In this document: one piece after another, positions 8,449 through 17,519 of the stretch
Position numbering within the stretch: position 1 is the first letter of the stretch
Layout of the letters: every line of letters begins with the position of its first letter
NCBI RefSeq assembly: GCF_013370205.1
Contig: NZ_JABWGV010000001.1
Span: forward strand, 1 to 64,000
DNA from: Qipengyuania atrilutea
GTDB taxonomy: Bacteria; Pseudomonadota; Alphaproteobacteria; Sphingomonadales; Sphingomonadaceae
Direction: 5' to 3'
Length of the DNA: 64,000 bases
The notes under the pieces: generated by a model
What the model saw: the letters and a program-made list of their open reading frames with translations, nothing else
What the model was told of the DNA's origin: nothing
Database searches by the model: none
Translations under genes and position numbers: made by a program

Positions 8449-10893
8449 ATGAAGAAATGGATCGGAGCCGCCGCCTGGAGCGACAAGGAAGCGCCCGCGG
8501 GCGCCCGGCTGCCTTATGCTAGCCTCATCGACGAGCATACCGTGCTGCTGCGCGACGGGTCGGTGATGACCGCCCTGCAGGTTCCGGGCCTGTTGTTCGA
8601 AACCGAGGACAGCGAGGCGCTCAATGCGCACGCCGCGACGCGCGAGGTGATGCTGCGCTCGACGCTCGATGCGCGTTTCGTCATGTATCATCACGTGATC
8701 CGGCGCCGGGTTGCGGTCGAGCTGGAATCGGAATTCGCGGACCCGCTCAGCCGCCACATCGACCAGCGCTGGCAGGACAAGCTGCGCAAGGATCCGCTGT
8801 TCATCAACGACCAGTTCATTACGCTGATCCGCCGTCCGGCCAAGGGCAAGGCAGGCTTTGCGGAGCGGACCGGCAAGTTCCTTTCCCGCGACCGGAAGAA
8901 GAACGTCGAAGGCAATCCCAAGGACGTGCGTGCGCTGAAAGCGGCGGCGACGGGTCTCGTGGCTTCGCTGTCGGCATACGGTGCGCAGCTGCTCGGCGAT
9001 TACGATACGGGCAACGGCGCAGTGAACAGCGAGATGCTGGAGCTGCTTTCCGCGCTCTACAATGGCGAGATGCGTCCGGTCAGGAAGCCATCGGATGCGG
9101 TCGATATCGGACACATGATCCCTTACCGGCGGGTCAGCTTTGGCCTCGATGCGCTGGAAACGCGCGGGGCGGGGCGGCCCGATTTCGCGGCGATCATGGG
9201 CCTCAAGGACTATCCCGAAGCAACCTCGCCCGGAATGCTGGACGCGCTGCTGCGCCAGCCGTTCGAAATGGTCGTGTCGGAAAGCTACGCACCCCGCGAA
9301 CGGCAGACGGCGCGCGAGCGGATCGACCTGTCGCTGCGGCGCCTGCGCTCGGCCGACGAGGAAGCGCAGGCGGAACGCGCGGACATGCTCGCCGCGCGCG
9401 ATGCTCTGGGCAACGGCGCGGTCGGTTTCGGCGATCACCACCTGTCGGTGCTCGTGCGAGAAAGCGATCTCGCGCGGCTCGACGAAGCCTGCGCCGCCTG
9501 TGCTGCCGCACTCGCCGATACCGGCGCAATCGCGGTGCGTGAAGATACCAATCTCGAACCGTCCTTCTGGGGACAGTTCCCCGGCAACGAGCAATATCTC
9601 GTCCGTCAGGCGATGATCTCTAGCGCCAACATGGCGGGCTTCGGCTCTTTCCATGGTTTCGCGCTCGGTCAGGCGAGCGGCAATCACTGGGGCGATGCGG
9701 TCACGCTGCTGGAAACGACCAGCTCCACTCCGTTCTTCTTCAATTTCCACCACGGCGACCTCGGCAATTTCTCCGTCATCGGGCCGTCGGGCTCGGGTAA
9801 GACCGTGGTGATGAATTTCCTCGCCGCGCAGGCGCAGAAGTTCAAGCCGCGTACGATCCTGTTCGACAAGGACCGCGGTGCGGAGCTGTTCGTGCGCGGG
9901 ATCGGCGGGCGCTACGACCGGATCACCGCGGGTTCGCCCTCCGGCTTCAACCCGCTCGCGATGCCCGACAACCCTGGCAACCGCGCGTTCCTGCGTGACT
10001 GGCTGTCGGTGCTGCTCAAAGCCGAAGGGCCCGAAGAGCAGGCGATCATCGCCCATGCGGTCGATGCGACCTACGGCAACGATCCGAAGCTGCGCCGCCT
10101 GCGCCACTTCAAGGAATTGCTGGCCGGTGCAAGGCGGCCGCAGCCCGGCGACCTGGCGGACCGCCTGTCGGCCTGGATCGGCTCGGCGACCGGCGAGGGC
10201 GGAGAGCACGGTTGGCTGTTCGACAACGCGGAAGACAAGCTCGACCTGTCGCACCGCACGCTCGGTTTCGACATGACCGCGCTGCTCGAAAACCCGCGGC
10301 TACGCACGCCGGTCATGATGTATCTGTTCCACCGCATCGAAGAGCGGCTGGACGGCGATCCGACCATGATCCTGATCGACGAGGGCTGGAAGGCGCTCGA
10401 CGACGAGGTTTTCGCGGCGCGCATCCGCGACTGGCTGAAGACGCTGCGGAAACGCAACGCGCTGGTCGGTTTCGCGACGCAGAGCGCGCGCGATGCGCTC
10501 GAAAGCCGCATTTCCACCGCGCTGGTCGAGCAGACCGCGACGATGGTGTTCATGCCGAACAGCCGCGCGCGGGCGGAAGACTATTGCGACGGCTTCGGCC
10601 TTACCAGTCACGAACTGGCGCTGATCCGCACGCTGCCTGCGCATAGCCGCTGCTTCCTCGTGCGGCAGCCCGACGCGAGCGTCGTCGTGCGGCTCGACTT
10701 GTCGAACGCGCCCGAAGTGCTGACCATTCTGTCCGGCCGCGAGAGCACGGTCCGGCGGCTCGACCTGCTGCGCGATGCGGTGGGCGACGAACCTTCCGAA
10801 TGGTACCCCTCGCTCACCGGACAGGCGTGGCCGGGCATGGTCGACCCGATGGGCGACGACATTCTGCCCGCATTCCGCGAGGCGGCCGAATGA
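8449..10893 (+). CDS. virB4: VirB4-family secretion ATPase
   Basis: The protein has 814 residues, normal for VirB4/TrbE. The Walker A motif GPSGSGKT is at residues 445-452 and the Walker B-like MILIDEGWKAL starts near residue 640, followed by RKRNALVGFATQS. The N-terminal half is the CagE/TrbE/VirB domain. VirB4 powers pilus biogenesis and substrate transfer at the inner membrane. Its stop overlaps the start of the VirB6-like gene (ATGA), so translation is probably coupled. Motifs are intact, which argues for a functional system. Confidence 0.95.
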   Translation: MKKWIGAAAWSDKEAPAGARLPYASLIDEHTVLLRDGSVMTALQVPGLLFETEDSEALNAHAATREVMLRSTLDARFVMYHHVIRRRVAVELESEFADPLSRHIDQRWQDKLRKDPLFINDQFITLIRRPAKGKAGFAERTGKFLSRDRKKNVEGNPKDVRALKAAATGLVASLSAYGAQLLGDYDTGNGAVNSEMLELLSALYNGEMRPVRKPSDAVDIGHMIPYRRVSFGLDALETRGAGRPDFAAIMGLKDYPEATSPGMLDALLRQPFEMVVSESYAPRERQTARERIDLSLRRLRSADEEAQAERADMLAARDALGNGAVGFGDHHLSVLVRESDLARLDEACAACAAALADTGAIAVREDTNLEPSFWGQFPGNEQYLVRQAMISSANMAGFGSFHGFALGQASGNHWGDAVTLLETTSSTPFFFNFHHGDLGNFSVIGPSGSGKTVVMNFLAAQAQKFKPRTILFDKDRGAELFVRGIGGRYDRITAGSPSGFNPLAMPDNPGNRAFLRDWLSVLLKAEGPEEQAIIAHAVDATYGNDPKLRRLRHFKELLAGARRPQPGDLADRLSAWIGSATGEGGEHGWLFDNAEDKLDLSHRTLGFDMTALLENPRLRTPVMMYLFHRIEERLDGDPTMILIDEGWKALDDEVFAARIRDWLKTLRKRNALVGFATQSARDALESRISTALVEQTATMVFMPNSRARAEDYCDGFGLTSHELALIRTLPAHSRCFLVRQPDASVVVRLDLSNAPEVLTILSGRESTVRRLDLLRDAVGDEPSEWYPSLTGQAWPGMVDPMGDDILPAFREAAE

Positions 10894-12089
10894 GCGTGAA
10901 CTGCGATTCTGCACTCGAGCAGGTAGGGCTGGGCGTATCCGCCTCGCTCCGCGCGGTCGACTGCGTGGCGGGCGAGATGTCCGCCGACGCCTTCGGACGC
11001 CTGTTCGGCGCTGAAGGCGGGTTGCTTCCTGCGCTCACGATATTGCTGACCCTGTATGTCGCGATCTTCGCGATCCAGCTCCTGACCGGCCGCGCCTCGG
11101 TCGGCGTGCGCGCATTGACGCCGCGGATGCTGACGCTTGGGTTGGCGCTGACTTTCGCGACGAGCTGGTTCGCTTACCAGAGCGTCGTCTGGAACCTGGC
11201 GGTCGCCGCGCCCGATTACCTCGCTACGATGATGTCGGACGGCGATGGCTCTGCGACGAGCGTCTTCGGCGACAAGATCGATCTCGTCTTCCTCGCCTTG
11301 CAGGATGCCGCTGGCCCCGCCGGAGCGGAGGGCAACGAGGTATCCGCCTTCTCGCCCGAAGGCATGCTGTGGATGGGAGCGATGCTGCTCCTGCTCGGCA
11401 CGGTCGGCGTGCTGGTGACGGCGCGGATCGCGCTCGCCGTGCTCGTTGCGCTCGGCCCGATCTTCGTCGTGCTCGCCATCTTCGACGGAACGCGCGGCAT
11501 GTTCGTCGGCTGGCTCAAGGGTCTCGTCATGCTGGCGCTGACGCCGCTGTTCGCGGTAGTCGGCGGGTCAGTCATGCTGGAACTCGCAGTGCCGGTGCTT
11601 GGCTCGCTTACCGCGACGCCGGGCCAGATCGAGCTCAATCCTGCAGCCGCCTTCTTCCTGATCGGTGCAGTCCACTGCGCGCTTATGGTCATGGTCATCA
11701 AGGTCGCCGCCACGATGGTGTCCGGCTGGACGGTCTTCGGTTTCGCCCGCGGCAAGGATAGCGACGGCGGCACGGCATCGAGCGGATATTCCCGCCCGCT
11801 TACGCCGGCCAGCGCCCCGGCGGCAGCGGCAGCCAGCGCTTCCCCGGCGCTTGCCACCAGCCAGGCAATCGCGGCTTCTCGCCGGATCGACGTATCCGCG
11901 GTTCCCGTGAACCAGCCCGCAAACGACAGCGGACCGAGCGGCGGCAGCACTTCGCGTGAAACCCGCGTAATCACCCAATCCTCAGGCGGCGGACAGACCG
12001 CCGCGCTTTCCAGCGGACCCTCGCGGGCGAGCGGCATCGGCAGCCGCTTTCGCGCCGCACCGGCCCGATCCACGGAGAATTTACGATGA
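10890..12089 (+). CDS. virB6: VirB6/TrbL-family polytopic membrane protein
   Basis: The protein has 399 residues from the ATG at 10890, which overlaps the virB4 stop. After an N-terminal soluble stretch there are about six hydrophobic helices (for example ALTILLTLYVAIFAIQLL and WMGAMLLLLGTVGVLV), then a Ser/Ala/Pro/Gly-rich tail of ~85 residues. This is the VirB6/TrbL layout; the protein forms part of the inner-membrane channel. Its stop overlaps the next start by 4 bp. Confidence 0.9.
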   Translation: MSVNCDSALEQVGLGVSASLRAVDCVAGEMSADAFGRLFGAEGGLLPALTILLTLYVAIFAIQLLTGRASVGVRALTPRMLTLGLALTFATSWFAYQSVVWNLAVAAPDYLATMMSDGDGSATSVFGDKIDLVFLALQDAAGPAGAEGNEVSAFSPEGMLWMGAMLLLLGTVGVLVTARIALAVLVALGPIFVVLAIFDGTRGMFVGWLKGLVMLALTPLFAVVGGSVMLELAVPVLGSLTATPGQIELNPAAAFFLIGAVHCALMVMVIKVAATMVSGWTVFGFARGKDSDGGTASSGYSRPLTPASAPAAAAASASPALATSQAIAASRRIDVSAVPVNQPANDSGPSGGSTSRETRVITQSSGGGQTAALSSGPSRASGIGSRFRAAPARSTENLR

Positions 12090-12901
12090 CCCATGCGCTT
12101 TCTCCCCGGCGCTTCCTCTTCGCCGCTGGCGCTTTCGTCGCGGCTACGTTCTCGGCCTTCCCGGCAACTGCGCAGGACGCGCGGCTGCGCGAAGTGATCT
12201 ACGATCCGTCGGAGGTCGTGCTGATCGAAGGGCGCGCCCGCATTCAGGCGACCATCGCTTTCGGCGAGAACGAGACGATCGAGAACGTCGCGATCGGCGA
12301 TTCGAGCGCATGGCAGGTGACGCCGAACAAGCGCGCGAACCTTCTGTTCGTGAAGCCGCTTCTGCCCAGCGCCGCCACCAACATGACCGTCATCACCAAC
12401 CGGCGCACCTATTTCTTCGATCTCGTCGCGCATCCGGGTGCGCAGGCGATGTATGTAATGAAGTTCGTCTATCCGGAAGACGAGCGCGCGGCGGAGAACG
12501 AAGCATATGCCGCCGCCGCGGGCGAAGCGAGCGCACAGGAAATCGCCGCGGCTCAGGATCCCTATGCGGTGGTCGATCCCGCTGCGCTGAACTTCTCGTG
12601 GGCGGCGAAGGGCGACAAGGGTCTGCTGCCGGTGCAGACCTATGACGACGGGGAAGCGACCTTCCTCGCCTGGCCGGAAGGGCGCAGCGTGCCGGCCATC
12701 CTCATCACCGATGCCAAGGGCGTCGAGGGACCGGTCAATTACACCGTGCGCGGCGATACCATCGTGATCGACGGCGTCCCTTCGCAAATCATCCTGCGGT
12801 CCGGCGAAGATGCTGCGACCCTGACCTTTACCGGGCCGATCAGGCCGGAACCCGAATTGCGCGCCGAGCGTGACGCGGGTCGTTTCGCGGAGGCGAATTG
12901 A
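12086..12901 (+). CDS. virB9: VirB9-family outer-membrane core subunit
   Basis: The protein has 271 residues with a signal peptide ending at SAFPATAQ. The N-terminal part has VirB9/CagX features (TIAFGENETIENVAIGDS, NLLFVKPL, TNMTVITNRRTYFF), and the C-terminal beta-domain contains VNYTVRGDTIVIDGVP. VirB9 joins VirB7 and VirB10 in the outer-membrane core ring. No VirB7 lipoprotein gene is seen next to it. It is coupled to virB10 by a TGATG overlap. Confidence 0.93.
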   Translation: MTHALSPRRFLFAAGAFVAATFSAFPATAQDARLREVIYDPSEVVLIEGRARIQATIAFGENETIENVAIGDSSAWQVTPNKRANLLFVKPLLPSAATNMTVITNRRTYFFDLVAHPGAQAMYVMKFVYPEDERAAENEAYAAAAGEASAQEIAAAQDPYAVVDPAALNFSWAAKGDKGLLPVQTYDDGEATFLAWPEGRSVPAILITDAKGVEGPVNYTVRGDTIVIDGVPSQIILRSGEDAATLTFTGPIRPEPELRAERDAGRFAEAN

Positions 12902-14085
12902 TGCGACTGACCAGCAACCGTCTGCCCAAGGCCGGCTACCAGAGCGAAGCGGCAAACGACGTCGATCCTCGCGAGGGCCAAAGCGCGGAGATCATCGATC
13001 TCGCCTCGCGCAATACCTATCCGGTCGTCGCCAACCGCAAGACAAAGTCCGACGGCCTCGGCCTTGCGGCCGGCGTGGCGATCGTTGCTATGCTCGGTGC
13101 GGTAACGCTGTGGAGCATGAATTCTGCACGGCTGACCGAACCCGAAGGCATCGGCGGGGCAGAGAACGTCGGCGCGCAGGCACCGCAGCAGGCGCCCGGC
13201 GATTTCGCTGTCGCGCCGGCTCCGATCGGCGAACCGCAAGTACAGCCCGGCTATGGCGAGTCTGCTCCGCAGCCCGTCGCCGCACCGGCCTCTTCGCCCG
13301 ACTATTCCTCGCCGCCCGCACCGATCGGCGATCCCTCGATCGCGCCGTCTCCGCGCGCGAACGGTCTCTCCAGTCCGGCCATGGTCTTCGATGCGAGCAG
13401 TTCCGCCGTGCCGCAGCTTGACGGCAACGGAGAGCCGGTTGCCGCGATGGGCGATTCCGACGGCGTCGGCAGCGACACGAGCGAAGTCAGCCGCTTCGCA
13501 AGCCGGATCGGCGGCGTCGGCGGTGCACCGGCGCAAGCGTCGGCCATGACCAACCCGTCGACCACGGTGACGCAAGGCACGCTGATCCCGGCGATCCTCG
13601 AAACGGCAATCGACACCAACGTGCCCGGCTTCGTGCGCGCGGTGGTCAGCAAGGACGTGCGCAGCTTCGATGGTACGAAAGTGCTCGTCCCGCGTTCGTC
13701 GCGCCTGATCGGGCAGTACCAGTCCGGTCTCCAGAACGGGCAAAAGCGTGCTTACGTCATCTGGACGCGCCTGATCCGTCCGGACGGTGCGTCGGTCAAT
13801 CTCGCGTCCCCCGCGATCGGTTTCGACGGCACGACCGGTCTTCAGGGCAAGGTGAAGAGCAACTTCTTCCAGCGCTTCGGCTCGGCCCTGCTCCTTTCGG
13901 TCGTCGGCGGCCTTTCCAACCTCGCGAGCGGCGGCACCTCGGTAGTGCTTGGCGGTGGTCAGAGCGCGGCGGCGGCGGCGTTCGAGCGCGACGGACAGAT
14001 CGGTCCGACGGTGCGGGTGAAGCAGGGTCAGCCGATCCGCATCTTTACCGCACGCGACCTCGATTTCACGACCGTTTCGAACTGA
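12901..14085 (+). CDS. virB10: VirB10/TrbI-family core subunit
   Basis: The protein has 394 residues from the ATG at 12901, which shares a base with the virB9 stop; a TTG one codon earlier is less likely. It has a cytoplasmic N-terminus, one membrane helix at about 43-62 (GLGLAAGVAIVAMLGAVTLW), a long Pro/Ala-rich periplasmic stretch, and a C-terminal TrbI domain (GTLIPAILETAIDTNVPG, RVLVPRSSRLIGQYQ-like, and the final beta-strand region). VirB10 spans both membranes and senses ATPase energy in type IV secretion. Confidence 0.94.
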   Translation: MRLTSNRLPKAGYQSEAANDVDPREGQSAEIIDLASRNTYPVVANRKTKSDGLGLAAGVAIVAMLGAVTLWSMNSARLTEPEGIGGAENVGAQAPQQAPGDFAVAPAPIGEPQVQPGYGESAPQPVAAPASSPDYSSPPAPIGDPSIAPSPRANGLSSPAMVFDASSSAVPQLDGNGEPVAAMGDSDGVGSDTSEVSRFASRIGGVGGAPAQASAMTNPSTTVTQGTLIPAILETAIDTNVPGFVRAVVSKDVRSFDGTKVLVPRSSRLIGQYQSGLQNGQKRAYVIWTRLIRPDGASVNLASPAIGFDGTTGLQGKVKSNFFQRFGSALLLSVVGGLSNLASGGTSVVLGGGQSAAAAAFERDGQIGPTVRVKQGQPIRIFTARDLDFTTVSN

Positions 14086-14098
14086 GGAAGCAACCGGT

Positions 14099-15196
14099 TT
14101 GAGCGCCGACATCCATTCCCTGAGCGGCGGCTTCGCAGCCAGCATGACCGGCGGCGATAGCGAAGGCGGCGCGCTCGATCAGGCGGCCGACCTTCCGGCG
14201 ATCGAAGAACGCAGCGTCTATCTCGACGCGTATTTGGCCCCGTTCCGCCCGTGGCTGGAGCGCGACACGGTCACCGAGATCATCGTGAACCGGCCGGGCG
14301 AGGTCTGGATCGAGGATGCGGCTCACGCAGGAATGCGGCGCATCGCCGTTCCCGAAGTGACCGACCGGCTCGTACAGCGCCTTGCCGAACAGGTGGCCCG
14401 GGTGAGTCACCAAGGGATCAACCGCGAACACCCGCTGCTCGGCGCGACCTTGCCCGACGGCGGGCGCGTACAGTTCTGCGGACCGCCGGCGGCGCGCAAG
14501 CACTGGGTTATGGCGATCCGGCGTCACCGAAGGCTCGATCTGCCGCTGGACGCCTACGACACCGGCCCGCTCGGCAAACCCGTGCGCCCGCAGATGCCTG
14601 ATCCGCAGGCGGAGCCGATCGCATTCCTTCGTGCGGCGATCGCGCAGCGCAAAACGATCCTGATTTCCGGCGGTACTTCGACCGGGAAGACGACCTTCCT
14701 TAACGCGATGCTCGGCGAAATACCGAGCGAAGAACGCGTGGTGCTGGTCGAGGATACGCCCGAACTGCGCCTGCCGGGAGAGAACGGCGTCGGCCTCGTC
14801 GCCGTAAAGGGCGAACTGGGCGAAGCGAAGGTTACTGCGAATGAGCTTTTGCAGGCGGCCCTGCGTCTGCGCCCCGACCGGATCGTGCTGGGCGAATTGC
14901 GCGGCGCGGAATCGGTAAGTTTCCTGCGCGCCATCAACACCGGCCATCCGGGCAGCTTCTCGACCATTCACGCGAACAGCCTGCGCGGTGCGCTCGAGCA
15001 ATTGGCGCTCATGGTCATGCAGACGGGCATCGGCCTGACACGCAGCGACACCATCGCCTATTCGGCGAGCGTCATCGATGTGCTGGTGCAGCTCGGCCGC
15101 GACGAGAACGGCAAGCGCGGCATCACGCAGATCGCCGAAAGCCAGCAATTGCTGAAGGCCGCGCGTACCGCTCCGGGAACGACCGCGCCGCGTTAG
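14099..15196 (+). CDS. virB11: VirB11-family secretion ATPase
   Basis: The protein has 365 residues from a TTG start preceded by GAGGAAG at 8 nt; an internal ATG at 14144 is an alternative. The Walker A motif GGTSTGKT is at residues 191-198, followed by VVLVEDTPELRL and the Walker B region LRPDRIVLGELRGAE, with SFSTIHANS further on. VirB11 forms a hexameric ring that works with VirB4. It closes the cluster, 127 bp before ppk. No coupling protein (VirD4) follows. Confidence 0.95.
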   Translation: MSADIHSLSGGFAASMTGGDSEGGALDQAADLPAIEERSVYLDAYLAPFRPWLERDTVTEIIVNRPGEVWIEDAAHAGMRRIAVPEVTDRLVQRLAEQVARVSHQGINREHPLLGATLPDGGRVQFCGPPAARKHWVMAIRRHRRLDLPLDAYDTGPLGKPVRPQMPDPQAEPIAFLRAAIAQRKTILISGGTSTGKTTFLNAMLGEIPSEERVVLVEDTPELRLPGENGVGLVAVKGELGEAKVTANELLQAALRLRPDRIVLGELRGAESVSFLRAINTGHPGSFSTIHANSLRGALEQLALMVMQTGIGLTRSDTIAYSASVIDVLVQLGRDENGKRGITQIAESQQLLKAARTAPGTTAPR

Positions 15197-15323
15197 GGAA
15201 CCGCCCAAGCCGCCGCGCGGTTGGCTAAGGCATGGTCTTACCGAGATTGCAGTCCGGCGCTTCCCGCCGCATGGTGAGGCGCGAGATATACGCCGCTGCG
15301 CAATTCGACGAGGCCGCCGTTTC

Positions 15324-17519
15324 ATGAGCATTCTTCCGCAAGCGAGCAACGATCACGGCGACGACGGTCTGCCGCCCGATGTCGACCTGCCGGATGCGGA
15401 AGAGCGCTATACCAACCGTGAGCTCAGCTGGCTTTCGTTCAACGACCGTGTCCTCGCCGAGGCGGTAAGGGCGCGCTATCCGCTGCTCGAACGGCTGCGA
15501 TTCCTGTCCATCTCCGGCAGCAATCTCGACGAGTTCGTAATGATTCGCGTGGCCGGCCTCGTAGGGCAGGTGCAGCGCGGAATCGAGCGGGTATCGTCCG
15601 ACGGGCTTACTCCTTCGCAGCAATTGAGCGACATATCAGAGCGGCTCGACCGGATCGCCACGGCGCAGCAGAAAGCATGGCGGGATCTGCGCAGCGAGCT
15701 TGCCGAAAACGGCATCCGCATCGTCGATACCAACCGGGTGGACTCGGCGACCTATCGCTGGCTCAAGGAGCATTTCCTCAACGAGATCATGCCGGTCATC
15801 ACGCCGCAGGCGATCGACCCGGCGCACCCGTTTCCCTTCGTCGCTAACCGCGGGATGGGCCTGCTGTTCACGCTGACGCGCCAATCTGACGGCGAGCAGA
15901 TCATCGAGATGGTGCTGATCCCGGCCGCGCTGCGCCGCTTCATTCGCGTCCCGGGCGAGGAAGCTATCTATATCAGCATCGAGAACCTGATCTGCCGCTT
16001 CGCAGGCAAGATGTTTCCCGGCTACACCATCGAAGGCGATGGCGCGTTCCGGGTGCTGCGCGACAGCGATATCGAGATCGAGGAAGAAGCCGAAGACCTC
16101 GTGCGCACCTTCCGCAGCGCGATCCAGCGGCGCCGGCGCGGACAGGTCATCCAGCTCGAGCTGGAGGAGGATTTCGATCCCGTCGCCGAGCGTACGTTGC
16201 GGCAGCAGCTCGGCCTGCACGGCGCGACCGTGATCAAGACCGACGGGATGATCGGGATCGAAGGTCTCGACCGGATCGTCTCAGAGGACCGGCCCGATCT
16301 CAAGTTCGACAGCTATTCCCCGCGCTATCCCGAACGCATCCTCGAGCATGACGGCGACTGTTTCTCCGCGATCCGCGAGAAGGACATCGTGATCCATCAC
16401 CCTTACGAAAGTTTCGAGGTGGTGGTCGATTTCATCCGTCAGGCTGCCGCCGATCCCGACGTCGTGGCAATCAAGCAGGCGCTCTACCGCGCAGGCAATC
16501 AGTCGGCGGTCATCAATGCGCTTATCGCGGCGGCGGAGGCGGGCAAGACGGTGACGGCGGTGGTGGAACTGAAAGCCCGTTTCGACGAGGAGCAGAATCT
16601 CGTCTGGGCCAGCAAGCTCGAACGAGCCGGGGTGCAGGTCGTTTACGGCTTCGTGGAACTCAAGACACACGCCAAGGTCGCGATGGTGGTGCGGCGAGAG
16701 GGCGACGGCTTTCGCACCTACTGCCATTTCGGCACCGGCAATTACCACCCGGTCACCACCAAGATTTACACCGACCTCAGCTTCTTCACCGCCGATCCCA
16801 AGTTCGGGCGCGATGCTGCGAAGCTGTTCAATTTCGTGACCGGCTATGTGGAGCCGCGCAGCCTCAACGTGCTGTCGGTCTCGCCCATCGGCCTGCGACA
16901 GGAACTTTACGCGCTTATCGACCGCGAGATCGAGAACGCGAAGGCTGGGCGCCCAGCCGCGATCTGGATGAAATGCAATCAGGTGACCGACACGGGAATG
17001 ATCGACAGGTTGTACGCTGCGAGCGCAGCCGGGGTCGAGGTGCAGATGGTCGTGCGCGGGATCTGTGCGCTGCGTCCCGGCATTCCCGGCCTGTCGGAAA
17101 ACATCCGGGTCAAGTCGATCATCGGACGCTTTCTCGAACACAGCCGGATCTATGCGTTCGCGAACGGCTACAAGCTGCCGAGCGAGCGAGCGCGCGTGCT
17201 GATTTCCTCCGCTGATCTCATGTCGCGCAATCTCGACCGGCGGGTGGAAGCGATGGTGCCGATCCGCAACCGGACGGTCCACGACCAGGTGTTGCAGCAG
17301 GTGCTGCTCGCCAACCTGCTCGATACAGAGCAAAGCTGGGAGCTGCAGCCGAATGGAGACTACGAACGGGTCGAGCCGGGTGAGCAGCCCTTCAACTGCC
17401 ACCGCTATTTCATGACCAACCCGTCGCTTTCGGGCCGGGGCGGGGCGCTTGTGGCGAGCCGTGTACCGAAGCTCGCGCTGCGCTCTGCCAAGCGGGTCAA
17501 GAACCGGAGCGACGACTGA
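15324..17519 (+). CDS. ppk: Polyphosphate kinase 1
   Basis: The protein has 731 residues, close to the usual ~690-740. The N-terminal domain starts with YTNRELSWLSFNDRVL, and the two phospholipase-D-like catalytic domains contain ELKTHAKVAMVVRR, carrying the phosphorylated His motif, and HFGTGNYH. The enzyme reversibly moves the ATP gamma-phosphate onto polyphosphate. Its stop and the start of the exopolyphosphatase gene share one base (TGATG), so the two opposing activities are co-translated. Confidence 0.97.
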   Translation: MSILPQASNDHGDDGLPPDVDLPDAEERYTNRELSWLSFNDRVLAEAVRARYPLLERLRFLSISGSNLDEFVMIRVAGLVGQVQRGIERVSSDGLTPSQQLSDISERLDRIATAQQKAWRDLRSELAENGIRIVDTNRVDSATYRWLKEHFLNEIMPVITPQAIDPAHPFPFVANRGMGLLFTLTRQSDGEQIIEMVLIPAALRRFIRVPGEEAIYISIENLICRFAGKMFPGYTIEGDGAFRVLRDSDIEIEEEAEDLVRTFRSAIQRRRRGQVIQLELEEDFDPVAERTLRQQLGLHGATVIKTDGMIGIEGLDRIVSEDRPDLKFDSYSPRYPERILEHDGDCFSAIREKDIVIHHPYESFEVVVDFIRQAAADPDVVAIKQALYRAGNQSAVINALIAAAEAGKTVTAVVELKARFDEEQNLVWASKLERAGVQVVYGFVELKTHAKVAMVVRREGDGFRTYCHFGTGNYHPVTTKIYTDLSFFTADPKFGRDAAKLFNFVTGYVEPRSLNVLSVSPIGLRQELYALIDREIENAKAGRPAAIWMKCNQVTDTGMIDRLYAASAAGVEVQMVVRGICALRPGIPGLSENIRVKSIIGRFLEHSRIYAFANGYKLPSERARVLISSADLMSRNLDRRVEAMVPIRNRTVHDQVLQQVLLANLLDTEQSWELQPNGDYERVEPGEQPFNCHRYFMTNPSLSGRGGALVASRVPKLALRSAKRVKNRSDD

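Noticed and set aside
8074-10254. A 726-codon open frame antisense to virB4
   Set aside because: It is rich in Arg, Gln and His with no domain, and lies opposite a gene with intact ATPase motifs; a high-GC shadow frame.
11216-12955. A long antisense frame over the VirB6/VirB9 region
   Set aside because: No domains or usable start; the sense genes overlap each other in a coherent operon.
7205-15196. The VirB cluster as an integrative conjugative element
   Set aside because: No relaxase, coupling protein, integrase, or attachment-site repeats at the tRNA-Arg (19149-19225) were seen.
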